A stretch of DNA of 64,000 nt from Pedobacter cryophilus (lineage in GTDB: Bacteria > Bacteroidota > Bacteroidia > Sphingobacteriales > Sphingobacteriaceae): the NCBI RefSeq assembly GCF_005116455.1, contig NZ_SWBP01000003.1, positions 463,535 through 527,534 on the forward strand, written 5' to 3'. Shown here piece after piece: positions 51,202-59,722 of the stretch. Position 1 is the stretch's first letter. Each line of letters starts with the position of its first letter. Made by a program: the position numbers and the translations under genes. The notes beneath the pieces are model-generated. The model had not been told where the DNA came from, ran no database searches, and worked only from the letters and a program-made list of their open reading frames with translations.

Positions 51202-53763
51202 TTATGCTTTTTTATTCATGTCAGACAAGAACTGTTCCAAAGCGTGTTCATCAATAATTAAAACCTCTCTGGCTTTACTTCCCTCAAATTTTCCAACAAT
51301 ACCGCTGGCTTCTAATTGATCTATAATTCTACCTGCTCTGTTGTATCCAAGTTTCAGCTTTCGCTGTATTAAGGACGTAGAACCTTGCTGATGCATCACA
51401 ATTAAACGGGCAGCATCTTCAAACATAGGATCACGATCTGATAGATCAAAATCTTTAATGCTTCCGCCATCGCCATCATCACCTACATATTCTGGCAATT
51501 CATACGCCGAAGCATAACCTCGCTGACTACCAATAAATTCTGTCACTCTGTCAACTTCAGGAGTATCTACAAAAGCGCATTGCAAACGGATTAAATCACT
51601 ACCTGTAGATAATAACATATCTCCTTTTCCAATCAATTGATCGGCCCCGCCCGAATCTAAAATCGTTCTAGAATCTATCTTAGAGGTTACTCTAAACGCT
51701 AAACGAGCTGGGAAATTAGCTTTAATTGTTCCCGTAATAATATTTACTGATGGCCTTTGCGTAGCTAAAACCAAGTGAATACCAATTGCTCTGGCTAATT
51801 GTGCCAAACGAGCGATAGGCGTTTCTACTTCTTTACCGGCTGTCATCATTAAATCGGCAAACTCATCAATAACCAATACAATAAACGGTAAAAATTTATG
51901 TCCATTATTAGGGTTTAGCTTACGCTTGATGAATTTCTCATTGTATTCTTTTAGGTTTCTTACGCCTGCATCTTTCAACAAATCATAACGCTGATCCATC
52001 TCAATACATAAAGAATTTAGCGTATTAATTACTTTTTTGGTATCGGTAATAATGGCTTCATCTTCTCCGGGTAATTTTGCCAAGTAATGTCTTTCTATTT
52101 TTTTGAAGACAGAAAGTTCCACCTTTTTGGGATCGACCAATACAAATTTTAATTGCGATGGATGCTTTTTGTAAAGCAATGAAACCAATATGGTATTGAT
52201 ACCGACAGATTTACCTTGTCCGGTTGCCCCTGCTACCAACATGTGTGGCATTTTAGCTAAATCGGCAATAAAAACTTCATTAGAGATGGTTTTACCTAAT
52301 GCAATTGGCAAATCCATAGTGGTGTTTTGAAATTTCTCTGTAGCGATGATAGAACGCATAGAAACCATTTCTGGATTACGATTTGGAACTTCTATACCGA
52401 TGGTTCCTTTACCCGGCATGGGTGCAATAATTCTGATTCCTAAAGCCGCTAAACTTAAAGCAATATCATCTTCTAGGTTTTTAATTTTAGAAATTCTAAC
52501 TCCCGGAGCAGGAATAATCTCATACAAAGTAACGGTTGGACCAATGGTAGCCTTAATTTTATCAATCTCAATATTGTAGTTATTAAGCGTTTCTACAATT
52601 TTATTCTTGTTGGCTTCTAGTTCTGCTGTATCAACCGATACTTTATTAGAACCATATTGTTCTAATAATTCAATAGTTGGGTTTTGGAAAGAAGAAAGAT
52701 CTAAAGTAGGGTCAAAAGCGCCAAACTGCTCTACCAAACTTTCTGATTTTACTTCCTCCTCTGTTTTCTCTATCACTAATTCTAGTGGCGCTTCCTGTTC
52801 CTCAACTTTAGGCTCTGGCTTTGCATGTGCAATTTCTGTCCACTCCTGCTCTTTTTCTGGCGCAAAAACTTCTGGCTCTTCTTCTTTTTCAATTTCTTTG
52901 TTTAAAGTGTTTTCAACCTCAAAACTGGTTTTTAAAGGAACTGGAAGGGGTTGATTTGCCACTCTATTTCTTAATGGAAATTCTACAGGTTTTGAAGGGT
53001 ATTCTTCTTCTAAAATAGGTTCGTCTTCTGTTTCTGGTTCTTCGTTTACTGGTATAATTTCTTTTACTTTTCTTTCCGGAATTTTGAAATCAATGTTGTA
53101 AGCAATAATTAAACAGGTTAAGCCAGCAAATACCAATATAAAACCAACTCCGGCTGCCCCAATTTGCGCTTGCAAAAGCTGATTAGTATAAAAACCAAAT
53201 TCGCCTTCTAAATAATGAGGATATTCGGCTATTAAAGCATGTACAAAACCTAAAGTAATGGAGGTAAAAACTAACAGAAAGAAGCTATAAGCTAATGTTT
53301 TTGGGATAGAAAACAATTGTACCTTAAATAACAAGCGATAGCCTAAAACAATAAATACAAATACGAATAGAAAAGAGGCAATACCAAACCATTCATAAAT
53401 AAATTGATGTGATAGTAAAGCGCCCAATTTACCAGCCCAGTTCTGAATATTAGGATCAATGGCGCCGTTAGATTTTAACTCTTGTAATGTTTTAAAAAGG
53501 TTACTCCAACCTCCATTTGCATCTATCACATAGCTTTGATCATCTTCCCAAGTAAAAAGATAGGATGTAAAAGCCATTAAAAAGTACAAAGCAAGCAGTA
53601 GCAAAAACAGACCTACAATTTTTATTGCTCTATCATTACTAAAGTTAAATTGCGGAAAACCCTCTCCTTTCTCTTTAATTATTGTTTTTTTGAAAGGTGC
53701 AGAGTCATTACTAGAATCTTCTCTGAAAGTATTGGTTCTAAATTGATTTCCTTTTACGGGCAT
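51202..53763 (-). CDS. ftsK: DNA translocase FtsK
   Basis: The 853-residue protein has four N-terminal membrane helices (about 45-225), an acidic Pro/Glu-rich linker (about 240-345) and the motor domain. The motor has the alpha/beta region (NIEIDKIKATIGPTVTLYEI), Walker A GATGQGKSVGIN near residue 510, Walker B IVLVIDEFADLMM and LATQRPSVNIITGTIKAN. The C-terminal gamma winged helix (LIQRKLKLGYNRAGRIIDQLE) reads KOPS. It pumps chromosome DNA and activates XerCD at division. The linker is short compared with proteobacterial FtsK. Confidence 0.95.
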   Translation of the reverse strand: MPVKGNQFRTNTFREDSSNDSAPFKKTIIKEKGEGFPQFNFSNDRAIKIVGLFLLLLALYFLMAFTSYLFTWEDDQSYVIDANGGWSNLFKTLQELKSNGAIDPNIQNWAGKLGALLSHQFIYEWFGIASFLFVFVFIVLGYRLLFKVQLFSIPKTLAYSFFLLVFTSITLGFVHALIAEYPHYLEGEFGFYTNQLLQAQIGAAGVGFILVFAGLTCLIIAYNIDFKIPERKVKEIIPVNEEPETEDEPILEEEYPSKPVEFPLRNRVANQPLPVPLKTSFEVENTLNKEIEKEEEPEVFAPEKEQEWTEIAHAKPEPKVEEQEAPLELVIEKTEEEVKSESLVEQFGAFDPTLDLSSFQNPTIELLEQYGSNKVSVDTAELEANKNKIVETLNNYNIEIDKIKATIGPTVTLYEIIPAPGVRISKIKNLEDDIALSLAALGIRIIAPMPGKGTIGIEVPNRNPEMVSMRSIIATEKFQNTTMDLPIALGKTISNEVFIADLAKMPHMLVAGATGQGKSVGINTILVSLLYKKHPSQLKFVLVDPKKVELSVFKKIERHYLAKLPGEDEAIITDTKKVINTLNSLCIEMDQRYDLLKDAGVRNLKEYNEKFIKRKLNPNNGHKFLPFIVLVIDEFADLMMTAGKEVETPIARLAQLARAIGIHLVLATQRPSVNIITGTIKANFPARLAFRVTSKIDSRTILDSGGADQLIGKGDMLLSTGSDLIRLQCAFVDTPEVDRVTEFIGSQRGYASAYELPEYVGDDGDGGSIKDFDLSDRDPMFEDAARLIVMHQQGSTSLIQRKLKLGYNRAGRIIDQLEASGIVGKFEGSKAREVLIIDEHALEQFLSDMNKKA

Positions 53764-53783
53764 TAGCTCTTTAATTATCCGAA

Positions 53784-53791
53784 CAAATATA
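53784..53791 (-). promoter_or_regulatory. -7 promoter box of ftsK
   Basis: TATATTTG on the minus strand (TAnnTTTG) lies 20 bases before the ftsK ATG. No TTG -33 element at the usual spacing. Confidence 0.55.
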
Positions 53792-53965
53792 ATTTAATGC
53801 TTAAGTAGATGCTAAAAATAATTAGGATAATTCACTAAGCATAAAAAAGATGATGAACGTTTTTGAAATTATTTAAATTTTTAAAATCTAAAGAAATAAA
53901 AACATCGTTAGTTGATGTAATCGTTTCAGATTTTCTAGATGATGTTTTGAGTTTTGATGTTTCTA

Positions 53966-54000
53966 AAGGGTGTCATTTGAGGTTTGACACCCTTTTTTAT
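53966..54000 (+). terminator. Hairpin with plus-strand T-tract between pyrD and ftsK
   Basis: AAGGGTGTCA/TGACACCCTT (53966-53975 with 53985-53994) is a 10-bp perfect stem followed on the plus strand by TTTTTATTTTT. It can act for pyrD on the minus strand only weakly, because the minus-strand flank is not T-rich. It has no annotated plus-strand gene upstream. Confidence 0.7.
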
Positions 54001-54010
54001 TTTTAAAAAA

Positions 54011-55036
54011 TCACTTTTTCACCAATCCTTTTAATATTTCCTTTACCAAACCCGGGCCCTCATATACAAAACCAGTATAAATTTGCACCAATGCCGCACC
54101 AGCGTCTAATTTTTCTTGAGCATCTTTAGCATTGTGAATCCCTCCTACCCCAATAATTGGGAAAGACTTTCCAGATTTATCTGCTAAATATTTAATCACT
54201 TCTGTAGATCGCTTGGTTAATGGTTTTCCACTTAAGCCACCCATTTCCTTTTTTTGGCTTTCGCCCGATGCTAATCCTTCTCTAGAAATAGTGGTATTGG
54301 TAGCAATTACACCAGCAATTTTAGTTTCGGTTATAATCTCCACAATATCATCTAACTGAGAATTGGTTAAGTCTGGTGCAATTTTTAATAAGATTGGTTT
54401 AGAAATGCTATGCTTTAAATTTCTTATTTGCAGTGTATTTAAGATATTTTTAAGAGGTTCTTTTTCTTGTAACTCGCGTAAACCAGGCGTATTTGGCGAA
54501 CTTACATTCACCACAAAATAGTCTACCACATCAAACAAACGATCAAAACATTTAATATAATCGTTTACCGCTTCTTCATTAGGTGTGTTTTTATTTTTAC
54601 CAATATTTCCACCAATAATTAGTCCGTCTCTTTTTACCGATTCTAACTTTTTAGCTAAAACATCTACTCCTTTATTATTAAAACCCATTCTGTTAATTAA
54701 AGCTTCATCTTGTGGAAGCCTAAACATTCGAGGTTTATCATTACCTGGTTGCGGCAAAGGTGTTACCGTACCTACCTCTATAAAACCGAAACCAAAATTA
54801 GCTAGCTCTTCAATGTATTCTCCATTTTTATCGAACCCAGCTGCCAAACCAACTGGGTTTTTAAACTTTAATCCAAAAACTTCACGCTCTAAACTTTTAT
54901 GTTCAAACTTAAAAGTAGACTGAATTAATTTTGGAATCACCCACATTCTTTGCGCATTTTGCAAAGTACCCGTTACAAAATAATGTATCTTTTCTGGATC
55001 AAATTGAAAGAAAATAGGTTTCAAGAGTTTATACAT
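54011..55036 (-). CDS. pyrD: Dihydroorotate dehydrogenase (quinone), class 2
   Basis: The 341-residue protein has an N-terminal amphipathic membrane-attachment segment (about 1-35), then [39 protein letters not shown] and [25 protein letters not shown] contains the catalytic Ser that marks class 2 enzymes, and the FMN phosphate is bound by IIGVGGI and [10 protein letters not shown]. It oxidises dihydroorotate to orotate using quinone in pyrimidine synthesis. Full length. A -7 box lies only four bases before its ATG. Confidence 0.95.
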   Translation of the reverse strand: MYKLLKPIFFQFDPEKIHYFVTGTLQNAQRMWVIPKLIQSTFKFEHKSLEREVFGLKFKNPVGLAAGFDKNGEYIEELANFGFGFIEVGTVTPLPQPGNDKPRMFRLPQDEALINRMGFNNKGVDVLAKKLESVKRDGLIIGGNIGKNKNTPNEEAVNDYIKCFDRLFDVVDYFVVNVSSPNTPGLRELQEKEPLKNILNTLQIRNLKHSISKPILLKIAPDLTNSQLDDIVEIITETKIAGVIATNTTISREGLASGESQKKEMGGLSGKPLTKRSTEVIKYLADKSGKSFPIIGVGGIHNAKDAQEKLDAGAALVQIYTGFVYEGPGLVKEILKGLVKK

Positions 55037-55040
55037 GTTG

Positions 55041-55048
55041 CAAATTTA
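55041..55048 (-). promoter_or_regulatory. -7 promoter box of pyrD
   Basis: TAAATTTG on the minus strand lies four bases upstream of the ATG, implying a leaderless or near-leaderless transcript. Confidence 0.5.
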
Positions 55049-55106
55049 AAATTTTATTACTGACATGAGTGATGGTGAGGATTTTTCTCCCACAACCCTG
55101 CGTAAA

Positions 55107-55182
55107 ATAAACGTGGGTGGCAGCGGCATCCTCCCGTTTTTTTACGGGAGATATAGCAGAACACACGACTGGCGGAACAAAA
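55107..55182. repeat. Dispersed hairpin repeat, copy 2
   Basis: The order is GTGGGTGGCAG, CGGCATCC, hairpin CTCCCGT/ACGGGAG (55131-55137 with 55144-55150), ATATAGC, CGACTGGCGGAAC. It shares the plan of copies at 45934 and 59519 but has a different stem and a diverged right end. It lies between pyrD and the ABC-F gene. Confidence 0.65.
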
Positions 55183-55257
55183 ATGTGCTGCATTTGCTTT
55201 TCAAAAACCTTACAAATCTTAAGCTTTTTTGGGTCTTAAATGCTGATTCAAAATTGC

Positions 55258-55265
55258 TACCTTTG
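55258..55265 (+). promoter_or_regulatory. -7 promoter box of the ABC-F gene
   Basis: TACCTTTG matches TAnnTTTG and lies seven bases before the chosen ATG at 55273. It supports that start over an in-frame ATG at 55240 upstream of the box. Confidence 0.6.
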
Positions 55266-55272
55266 CGCCCAA

Positions 55273-57189
55273 ATGATTGCAATAAACGACTTAACTTTCT
55301 TAATTGGCTCTAGAGCCTTATACGAAGAAGCTAACTGGCACATAAAACCAGGCGAAAAAATTGGTTTAATTGGTGCTAATGGTACCGGAAAATCTACACT
55401 CCTTAAAATTATTGTTGGCGAATACGCCCCTTCTCAGGGAACTATTTCCATGTCTAAGGATTTAAAAATTGGTTACCTGAATCAGGATTTGTTATCTTAT
55501 GATTCTCATTATAGTATTTTACATGTGGCTATGGAGGCTTTTGAACGCCAAAACCAATTACATGATGAAATTGAAATTCTCTTAAAAAAGATTGAAACCG
55601 ACTATTCTGAAGAAATTTTAAATAAACTGAGCGATAAGCAACAGGAATTTGAAGCTTTGGATGGTTACAGTATTGAGTATAGAGCGAATGAAATTTTAGC
55701 AGGTTTAGGTTTTAGTACCGAAGATCAGCACCGTCCGTTAAATACTTTTTCTGGAGGTTGGCGTATGCGGGTAATGTTGGCTAAAATTTTATTGCAACAA
55801 CCTGATATTTTATTGCTGGATGAGCCTACCAACCACATGGATTTACCGTCTATTAAATGGTTAGAAACTTATTTAAACGGTTTTGATGGTGCAATTGTGA
55901 TTGTTTCTCACGATAGGTACTTTTTGGATAAAATTGTAAATAGAATTGTAGAATCTAGAAAAGGGAAATTGACTATTTACTCTGGAAATTATACTTTTTA
56001 TCTGGAAGAAAAAGCTTTAAGAGGCGAGATTCAGAAAGGTGAATTTAAAAATCAACAGGCTAAAATTAAGCAAGAAGAGCGTTTAATTGAGCGTTTTAGA
56101 GCCAAGGCTTCTAAGGCAAAAATGGCGCAATCTAGAATGAAAGCTTTAGATAAACTAGAGCGTGTGGATGATGTGGATGACGAAAACCCAACAGTAAATT
56201 TCCGATTCAAGTTTACTAAACCATCTGGTCGCCATGTGGTAAGAATTGAGGACGCTTACAAAAATTACCCAACCATTAATATTTTAGAAAATGCTGATGG
56301 TGTGATTGAAAAAGGCGATAAAATTGCTTTGATTGGTGCCAACGGTAAAGGGAAATCTACTTTATTAAGAATTATTGCCGGTACAGAGACTTTTAAAGGA
56401 ATGTGCGAAACTGGGCATAATGTAACTACTACGTTTTTTGCGCAGCATCAGTTAGAATCATTGCATTTGGATAATTCTATTTTAGAGGAATTACAATCTT
56501 TTGCGCCTAAGCATTCTGACACTGAATTACGTTCTATTTTAGGCTGTTTCCTTTTCACTGGCGATGATGTTTTTAAGAAAATTAGGGTTTTATCTGGAGG
56601 AGAAAAATCGAGAGTAGCTTTGGCTAAATCTTTAACTACAGATTCTAACTTCCTGATTTTGGATGAGCCAACCAATCACTTGGATATTCAATCGGTTAAC
56701 ATATTAATTCAGGCTTTAAAGCAATTTGAAGGAACTTTTATTGCGGTTTCTCACGATAGATATTTCTTAGATCATGTGGCCAATAAAATTTGGTTTATAG
56801 AAGATCATGATATTAATGAATACCCTGGAACGTATGAAGAATACGAAGAATGGCAATCTAAAAGAGAAAAAGCTGGCGAAACTGGAGGTATAAAACCCGC
56901 TAAAGTTGAAAAAGCTAAAAAAGAAGAGCCTAAAAAAGAATTCATAGAAAATAAAAATCATCAGTTGAAGAAACTGAACCAACAATTGCAACAATTAGAA
57001 GAAGAAGTTGCTGCTAAAGAAACTATAGTTAAAAATATAGAGGCCGAAATTGCTAAAGAAGAAACCTACAGTAATCCATCAAAATTAAAAGAGGTGAATG
57101 AACGTTATGCTTTGGCAAAAGAAAAATTAGGCGCTATGCAATTACATTGGGAAGAACTAGCAGAAGAGATTATGATTTTGGAAGGGTAA
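55273..57189 (+). CDS. ABC-F family ATPase (Uup/EttA-like translation factor)
   Basis: The 638-residue protein has two ATPase domains without membrane segments. Domain 1 has Walker A GANGTGKSTLL, signature FSGGWRMRVMLA and Walker B LLLDEPTNHMDL. Domain 2 has GANGKGKSTLL, LSGGEKSRVALA and FLILDEPTNHLDI. The inter-domain linker (about 240-320, KQEERLIERFRAKASKAKMAQ) binds the ribosomal E-site region. A Lys/Glu-rich C-terminal coiled coil (about 545-635) resembles Uup. These proteins relieve stalled ribosomes or protect DNA repair. The start at 55273 is set by the promoter box. Confidence 0.92.
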   Translation: MIAINDLTFLIGSRALYEEANWHIKPGEKIGLIGANGTGKSTLLKIIVGEYAPSQGTISMSKDLKIGYLNQDLLSYDSHYSILHVAMEAFERQNQLHDEIEILLKKIETDYSEEILNKLSDKQQEFEALDGYSIEYRANEILAGLGFSTEDQHRPLNTFSGGWRMRVMLAKILLQQPDILLLDEPTNHMDLPSIKWLETYLNGFDGAIVIVSHDRYFLDKIVNRIVESRKGKLTIYSGNYTFYLEEKALRGEIQKGEFKNQQAKIKQEERLIERFRAKASKAKMAQSRMKALDKLERVDDVDDENPTVNFRFKFTKPSGRHVVRIEDAYKNYPTINILENADGVIEKGDKIALIGANGKGKSTLLRIIAGTETFKGMCETGHNVTTTFFAQHQLESLHLDNSILEELQSFAPKHSDTELRSILGCFLFTGDDVFKKIRVLSGGEKSRVALAKSLTTDSNFLILDEPTNHLDIQSVNILIQALKQFEGTFIAVSHDRYFLDHVANKIWFIEDHDINEYPGTYEEYEEWQSKREKAGETGGIKPAKVEKAKKEEPKKEFIENKNHQLKKLNQQLQQLEEEVAAKETIVKNIEAEIAKEETYSNPSKLKEVNERYALAKEKLGAMQLHWEELAEEIMILEG

Positions 57190-57405
57190 TTTAGTTGTTT
57201 TCAGTTGTAAGTTATTAGTTATAGGTTATCAGTTGCTTTTGGGTAGTCACTAATGGGTTTCTAGTTAACTGAGTTAGTCTACGAACAGCGGACTGTCGAC
57301 TTTTTTACAGTTGATTAGTGGCATGTAAATGGTTAGAAGTAATTGTTTTTTAGCTAAACGAGATTAATCTGCAGACTGCGGACTTCAGACTTTTAAACTT
57401 ACCAA
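57190..57405. repeat. Intergenic region with CGGACTG-type repeats
   Basis: The gap holds CAGCGGACTGTCGACTTTT (57286-57304) and CTGCAGACTGCGGACTTCAG (57371-57390), with GTTATAAGTTA-like runs on the left. The first motif recurs inside the next gene at 57474-57484. No gene is seen here. Confidence 0.6.
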
Positions 57406-58806
57406 ATGAAATATTTTTTCAATTTAAGTAAAACTAATGTGCAAACCGAAGACTATGAAAAGCGGTCTTCGGTCAGCGGACTGTGGACTATCTCACTTTT
57501 AACTTTCTACTTTCTACTTTCCACTCCAACTGCTTTCGGTCAAAAAAAACCTAAAAAAGAAAGGCCTAAAAGAATTGAGATTCCATCGGTGCAAACCATT
57601 TATGATGATGTGAATTACCTTGAGGAAATAAAAAGTGTAGAGTTTTACAACGATAAAAATGATCAATCCTTCCCTGTTTTAAACTTAGGTTCGCAGGAGC
57701 GTTTGTTGCTGAAATTTGACGATCTCCGACTCAACAGCAGAAGTTTATATTACAGTGTAATTCACTGTGATGCCAATTGGATTCCTTCACAAATTTCATC
57801 TATAGATTATTTAGAGAGTTTTAGCGAAGACCGCATTAATACTTACAGATCATCTTTTAATACCTATCAGAAATACACCCATTACGAGGTAAGTATTCCC
57901 AACTTAACCGTTATTCCTAAATTATCTGGCAATTATTTATTAAAAGTTTATGAAGATGGTGATGCTTCTAAATTACTCATAACCCGAAGATTTTTTGTAG
58001 TAAATTCAAAAGTGAGTGTACAGGCAGAAATCACAAGATCACGCCGAGTTGCTGCTAGAGATACCCGACAAAAAATCAACTTTAGCATTTTTCATCCCAG
58101 CTTAAATATCCAAAACCCCTATTTAGAAATTAGTGCCGTAGTGATGCAAAACGGACGTTCAGAAGTTTCTCAAACTACTCAAAAACCCTTATTTATAAGA
58201 AATAATCAACTCATTTATAGTGATGATTATAGCAATGATTTTGAAGGTGGTAATGAATTCAGACGTTTTGATACCCGAAGTTTCCGTTTTAAATCAGAAG
58301 GTGTTTATCAAATTTCCAGAGACTCTATTTTTAAAGTCAACCTTTTTACCAATACCAGTTTAAATACCAATAGCTACTCCTATCAATTTGATGAAAATGG
58401 GAACTTTTTTATAAGAAATCAAGACGGAAGCAATGATGCTTATGAAGCAGATTATAGTAAAATCCGTTTCTCTTTAAAAGCACCCGCACCAGATGCCAAT
58501 GGATTTGCATACGTGGTTGGAAAGTTTAATGGCTATCAAAAAAACACCCAAAACCGCATGGTTTATGATGCTGCAACCAAAGAATTTAGCTTAAATACCT
58601 TATTAAAACAAGGTGTTTATGATTTTCATTATACTTGGGCAGACGAAAATGGAAAAACTATAGACGACCATGTTTTTGATGGTTCTTTTTTTGAGACCGA
58701 AAACAGTTATCAAATTTTAATCTACTATAAAGCCCCAGGTTCTCGTTTTGATGAATTAATTGCTTTTACAGAATTAAACTCGGCCAATAAAATCAGAAAT
58801 TATTAA
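57406..58806 (+). CDS. Type IX secretion system plug-family protein (DUF5103)
   Basis: The 466-residue protein matches the DUF5103 family, now named after the T9SS plug: [48 protein letters not shown] and a series of beta domains ending [17 protein letters not shown]. In the T9SS structure a member of this family closes the SprA channel. The signal peptide (about 25-45, [18 protein letters not shown]) is preceded by an unusually long N-region. That N-region is encoded by a copy of the dispersed CGGACTG-type repeat, with an 8-bp palindrome CCGAAGAC/GTCTTCGG. No alternative ATG exists downstream before the mature part. Confidence 0.82.
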   Translation: MKYFFNLSKTNVQTEDYEKRSSVSGLWTISLLTFYFLLSTPTAFGQKKPKKERPKRIEIPSVQTIYDDVNYLEEIKSVEFYNDKNDQSFPVLNLGSQERLLLKFDDLRLNSRSLYYSVIHCDANWIPSQISSIDYLESFSEDRINTYRSSFNTYQKYTHYEVSIPNLTVIPKLSGNYLLKVYEDGDASKLLITRRFFVVNSKVSVQAEITRSRRVAARDTRQKINFSIFHPSLNIQNPYLEISAVVMQNGRSEVSQTTQKPLFIRNNQLIYSDDYSNDFEGGNEFRRFDTRSFRFKSEGVYQISRDSIFKVNLFTNTSLNTNSYSYQFDENGNFFIRNQDGSNDAYEADYSKIRFSLKAPAPDANGFAYVVGKFNGYQKNTQNRMVYDAATKEFSLNTLLKQGVYDFHYTWADENGKTIDDHVFDGSFFETENSYQILIYYKAPGSRFDELIAFTELNSANKIRNY

Positions 58807-58850
58807 GTCGTGGTAAAAAGCATTCAATAAACCTAAAATCAATAAAATAT

Positions 58851-58858
58851 TACCTTTG
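58851..58858 (+). promoter_or_regulatory. -7 promoter box of the acyl-CoA thioesterase
   Basis: TACCTTTG matches TAnnTTTG, 18 bases before the ATG at 58877. The -33 element is not recognisable. Confidence 0.55.
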
Positions 58859-58876
58859 CCTTTTAAACCATAACAC

Positions 58877-59392
58877 ATGAAAGTAAAAAATCCACAAAAC
58901 TCTTACATCACCATGAATGAGTTGGTACTCCCAAACGACACCAACACTTTAAACAATTTAATGGGTGGTCGTCTATTACATTGGATGGATATTGCTGCTG
59001 CAATTTCAGCTCAAAAGCATTGTAATAGAATTGTGGTAACAGCTTCTGTAGATAATGTTTCTTTTCATCACCCTATAAAATTAGGTGATGTGATTACCAT
59101 TCATGCAAAAGTATCCAGAGCTTTTAATACTTCTGTAGAAGTTCGTTTAGATGTTTGGGCAGAAAACATTCCCTCAGGTGCTAAAGTAAAATCTAACGAT
59201 GCCTATTACACTTTTGTAGCTTTAGATGAAAATGGAAAAACCATTCCTGTTCCAGAGTTAGTTCCCGAGACTGAAGAAGAAAAAATATTATTTGAAGGTG
59301 CTTTAAGAAGAAGGCAATTAAGGTTAGTATTGGGTGGAAAAATGAAAGCAGATGATGCCACCGAATTAAAAGCATTGTTTACTGCTCAGTAA
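58877..59392 (+). CDS. Acyl-CoA thioesterase (hotdog fold, BFIT/YciA-like)
   Basis: The 171-residue protein has the hotdog core: LPNDTNTLNNLMGGRLLHWMD (NTLNNLMGGRLLHWMD core), where the Asn/Gly/Asp turn and following helix hold the catalytic Asp. VVTASVDNVSFHHPIKLGDV gives the long strand. It hydrolyses acyl-CoA to free acid and CoA in the cytoplasm. A second in-frame ATG at 58913 would remove twelve residues; the first is better placed relative to the promoter box. A very long hairpin terminator follows. Confidence 0.88.
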   Translation: MKVKNPQNSYITMNELVLPNDTNTLNNLMGGRLLHWMDIAAAISAQKHCNRIVVTASVDNVSFHHPIKLGDVITIHAKVSRAFNTSVEVRLDVWAENIPSGAKVKSNDAYYTFVALDENGKTIPVPELVPETEEEKILFEGALRRRQLRLVLGGKMKADDATELKALFTAQ

Positions 59393-59396
59393 TAAA

Positions 59397-59440
59397 AAAA
59401 TCCTACAATCGACTTTTTTAAGTCGATTGTAGGATTTTAA
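59397..59440 (+). terminator. 19-bp hairpin terminator after the thioesterase
   Basis: Positions 59397-59415 pair perfectly with 59420-59438 (core TCCTACAATCGACTT) around a 4-base T loop; the lower stem provides the A and T tracts. Confidence 0.9.
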
Positions 59441-59518
59441 TTCAATATTATCCTCACAACCTGAGTTCTACTTTTTAATAACCATCAGGGCAAAGTTTCT
59501 ATATCTATACTATCTTTT

Positions 59519-59618
59519 TATTTGGGCGTTCGAGCGGGTTTTACGCTACCTGCCTGCCGCAGGCAAGGTATCTTTTTCTTGAAAAAACAAAAAGGATACC
59601 GCTTCACCCCCTAACGCT
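59519..59618. repeat. Dispersed hairpin repeat, copy 3 (inverted)
   Basis: TTTGGGCGTTCGAGCGGG, TTTTACGCTACC, a TGCCTGCCGCAGGCA palindrome, GGTATC...GATACC around T- and A-tracts, then GCTTCACCCCCTAACGC. It is the reverse of copies 1 and 2. With the terminator at 59397 and the one at 59673 it makes up the gene-free stretch 59393-59722. Confidence 0.75.
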
Positions 59619-59672
59619 CCTACAGTTTAACAACATTCAGCAAAAAAATTAATCCCAATTTTACTCATAAAA

Positions 59673-59700
59673 AAAGAGTCCCAATTTCTCGGGACTCTTT
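59673..59700 (-). terminator. Terminator of the 1161-aa T9SS cargo gene
   Basis: AAAGAGTCCC/GGGACTCTTT (59673-59682 with 59691-59700) followed by T's on the minus strand. It is identical to the terminator at 63527-63554. Confidence 0.85.
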
Positions 59701-59722
59701 AAGCATTGAATTTGTTTTGACC

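Noticed and set aside
52607..52954. Ser-rich 115-codon plus-strand frame
   Set aside because: It is the complement of the acidic linker of FtsK; the Ser bias mirrors Glu/Glu-Glu codons on the real strand.
55065..55313. 82-codon frame upstream of the ABC-F gene
   Set aside because: It is built from dispersed-repeat sequence, overlaps the real start and promoter box of the ABC-F gene, and has no protein features.
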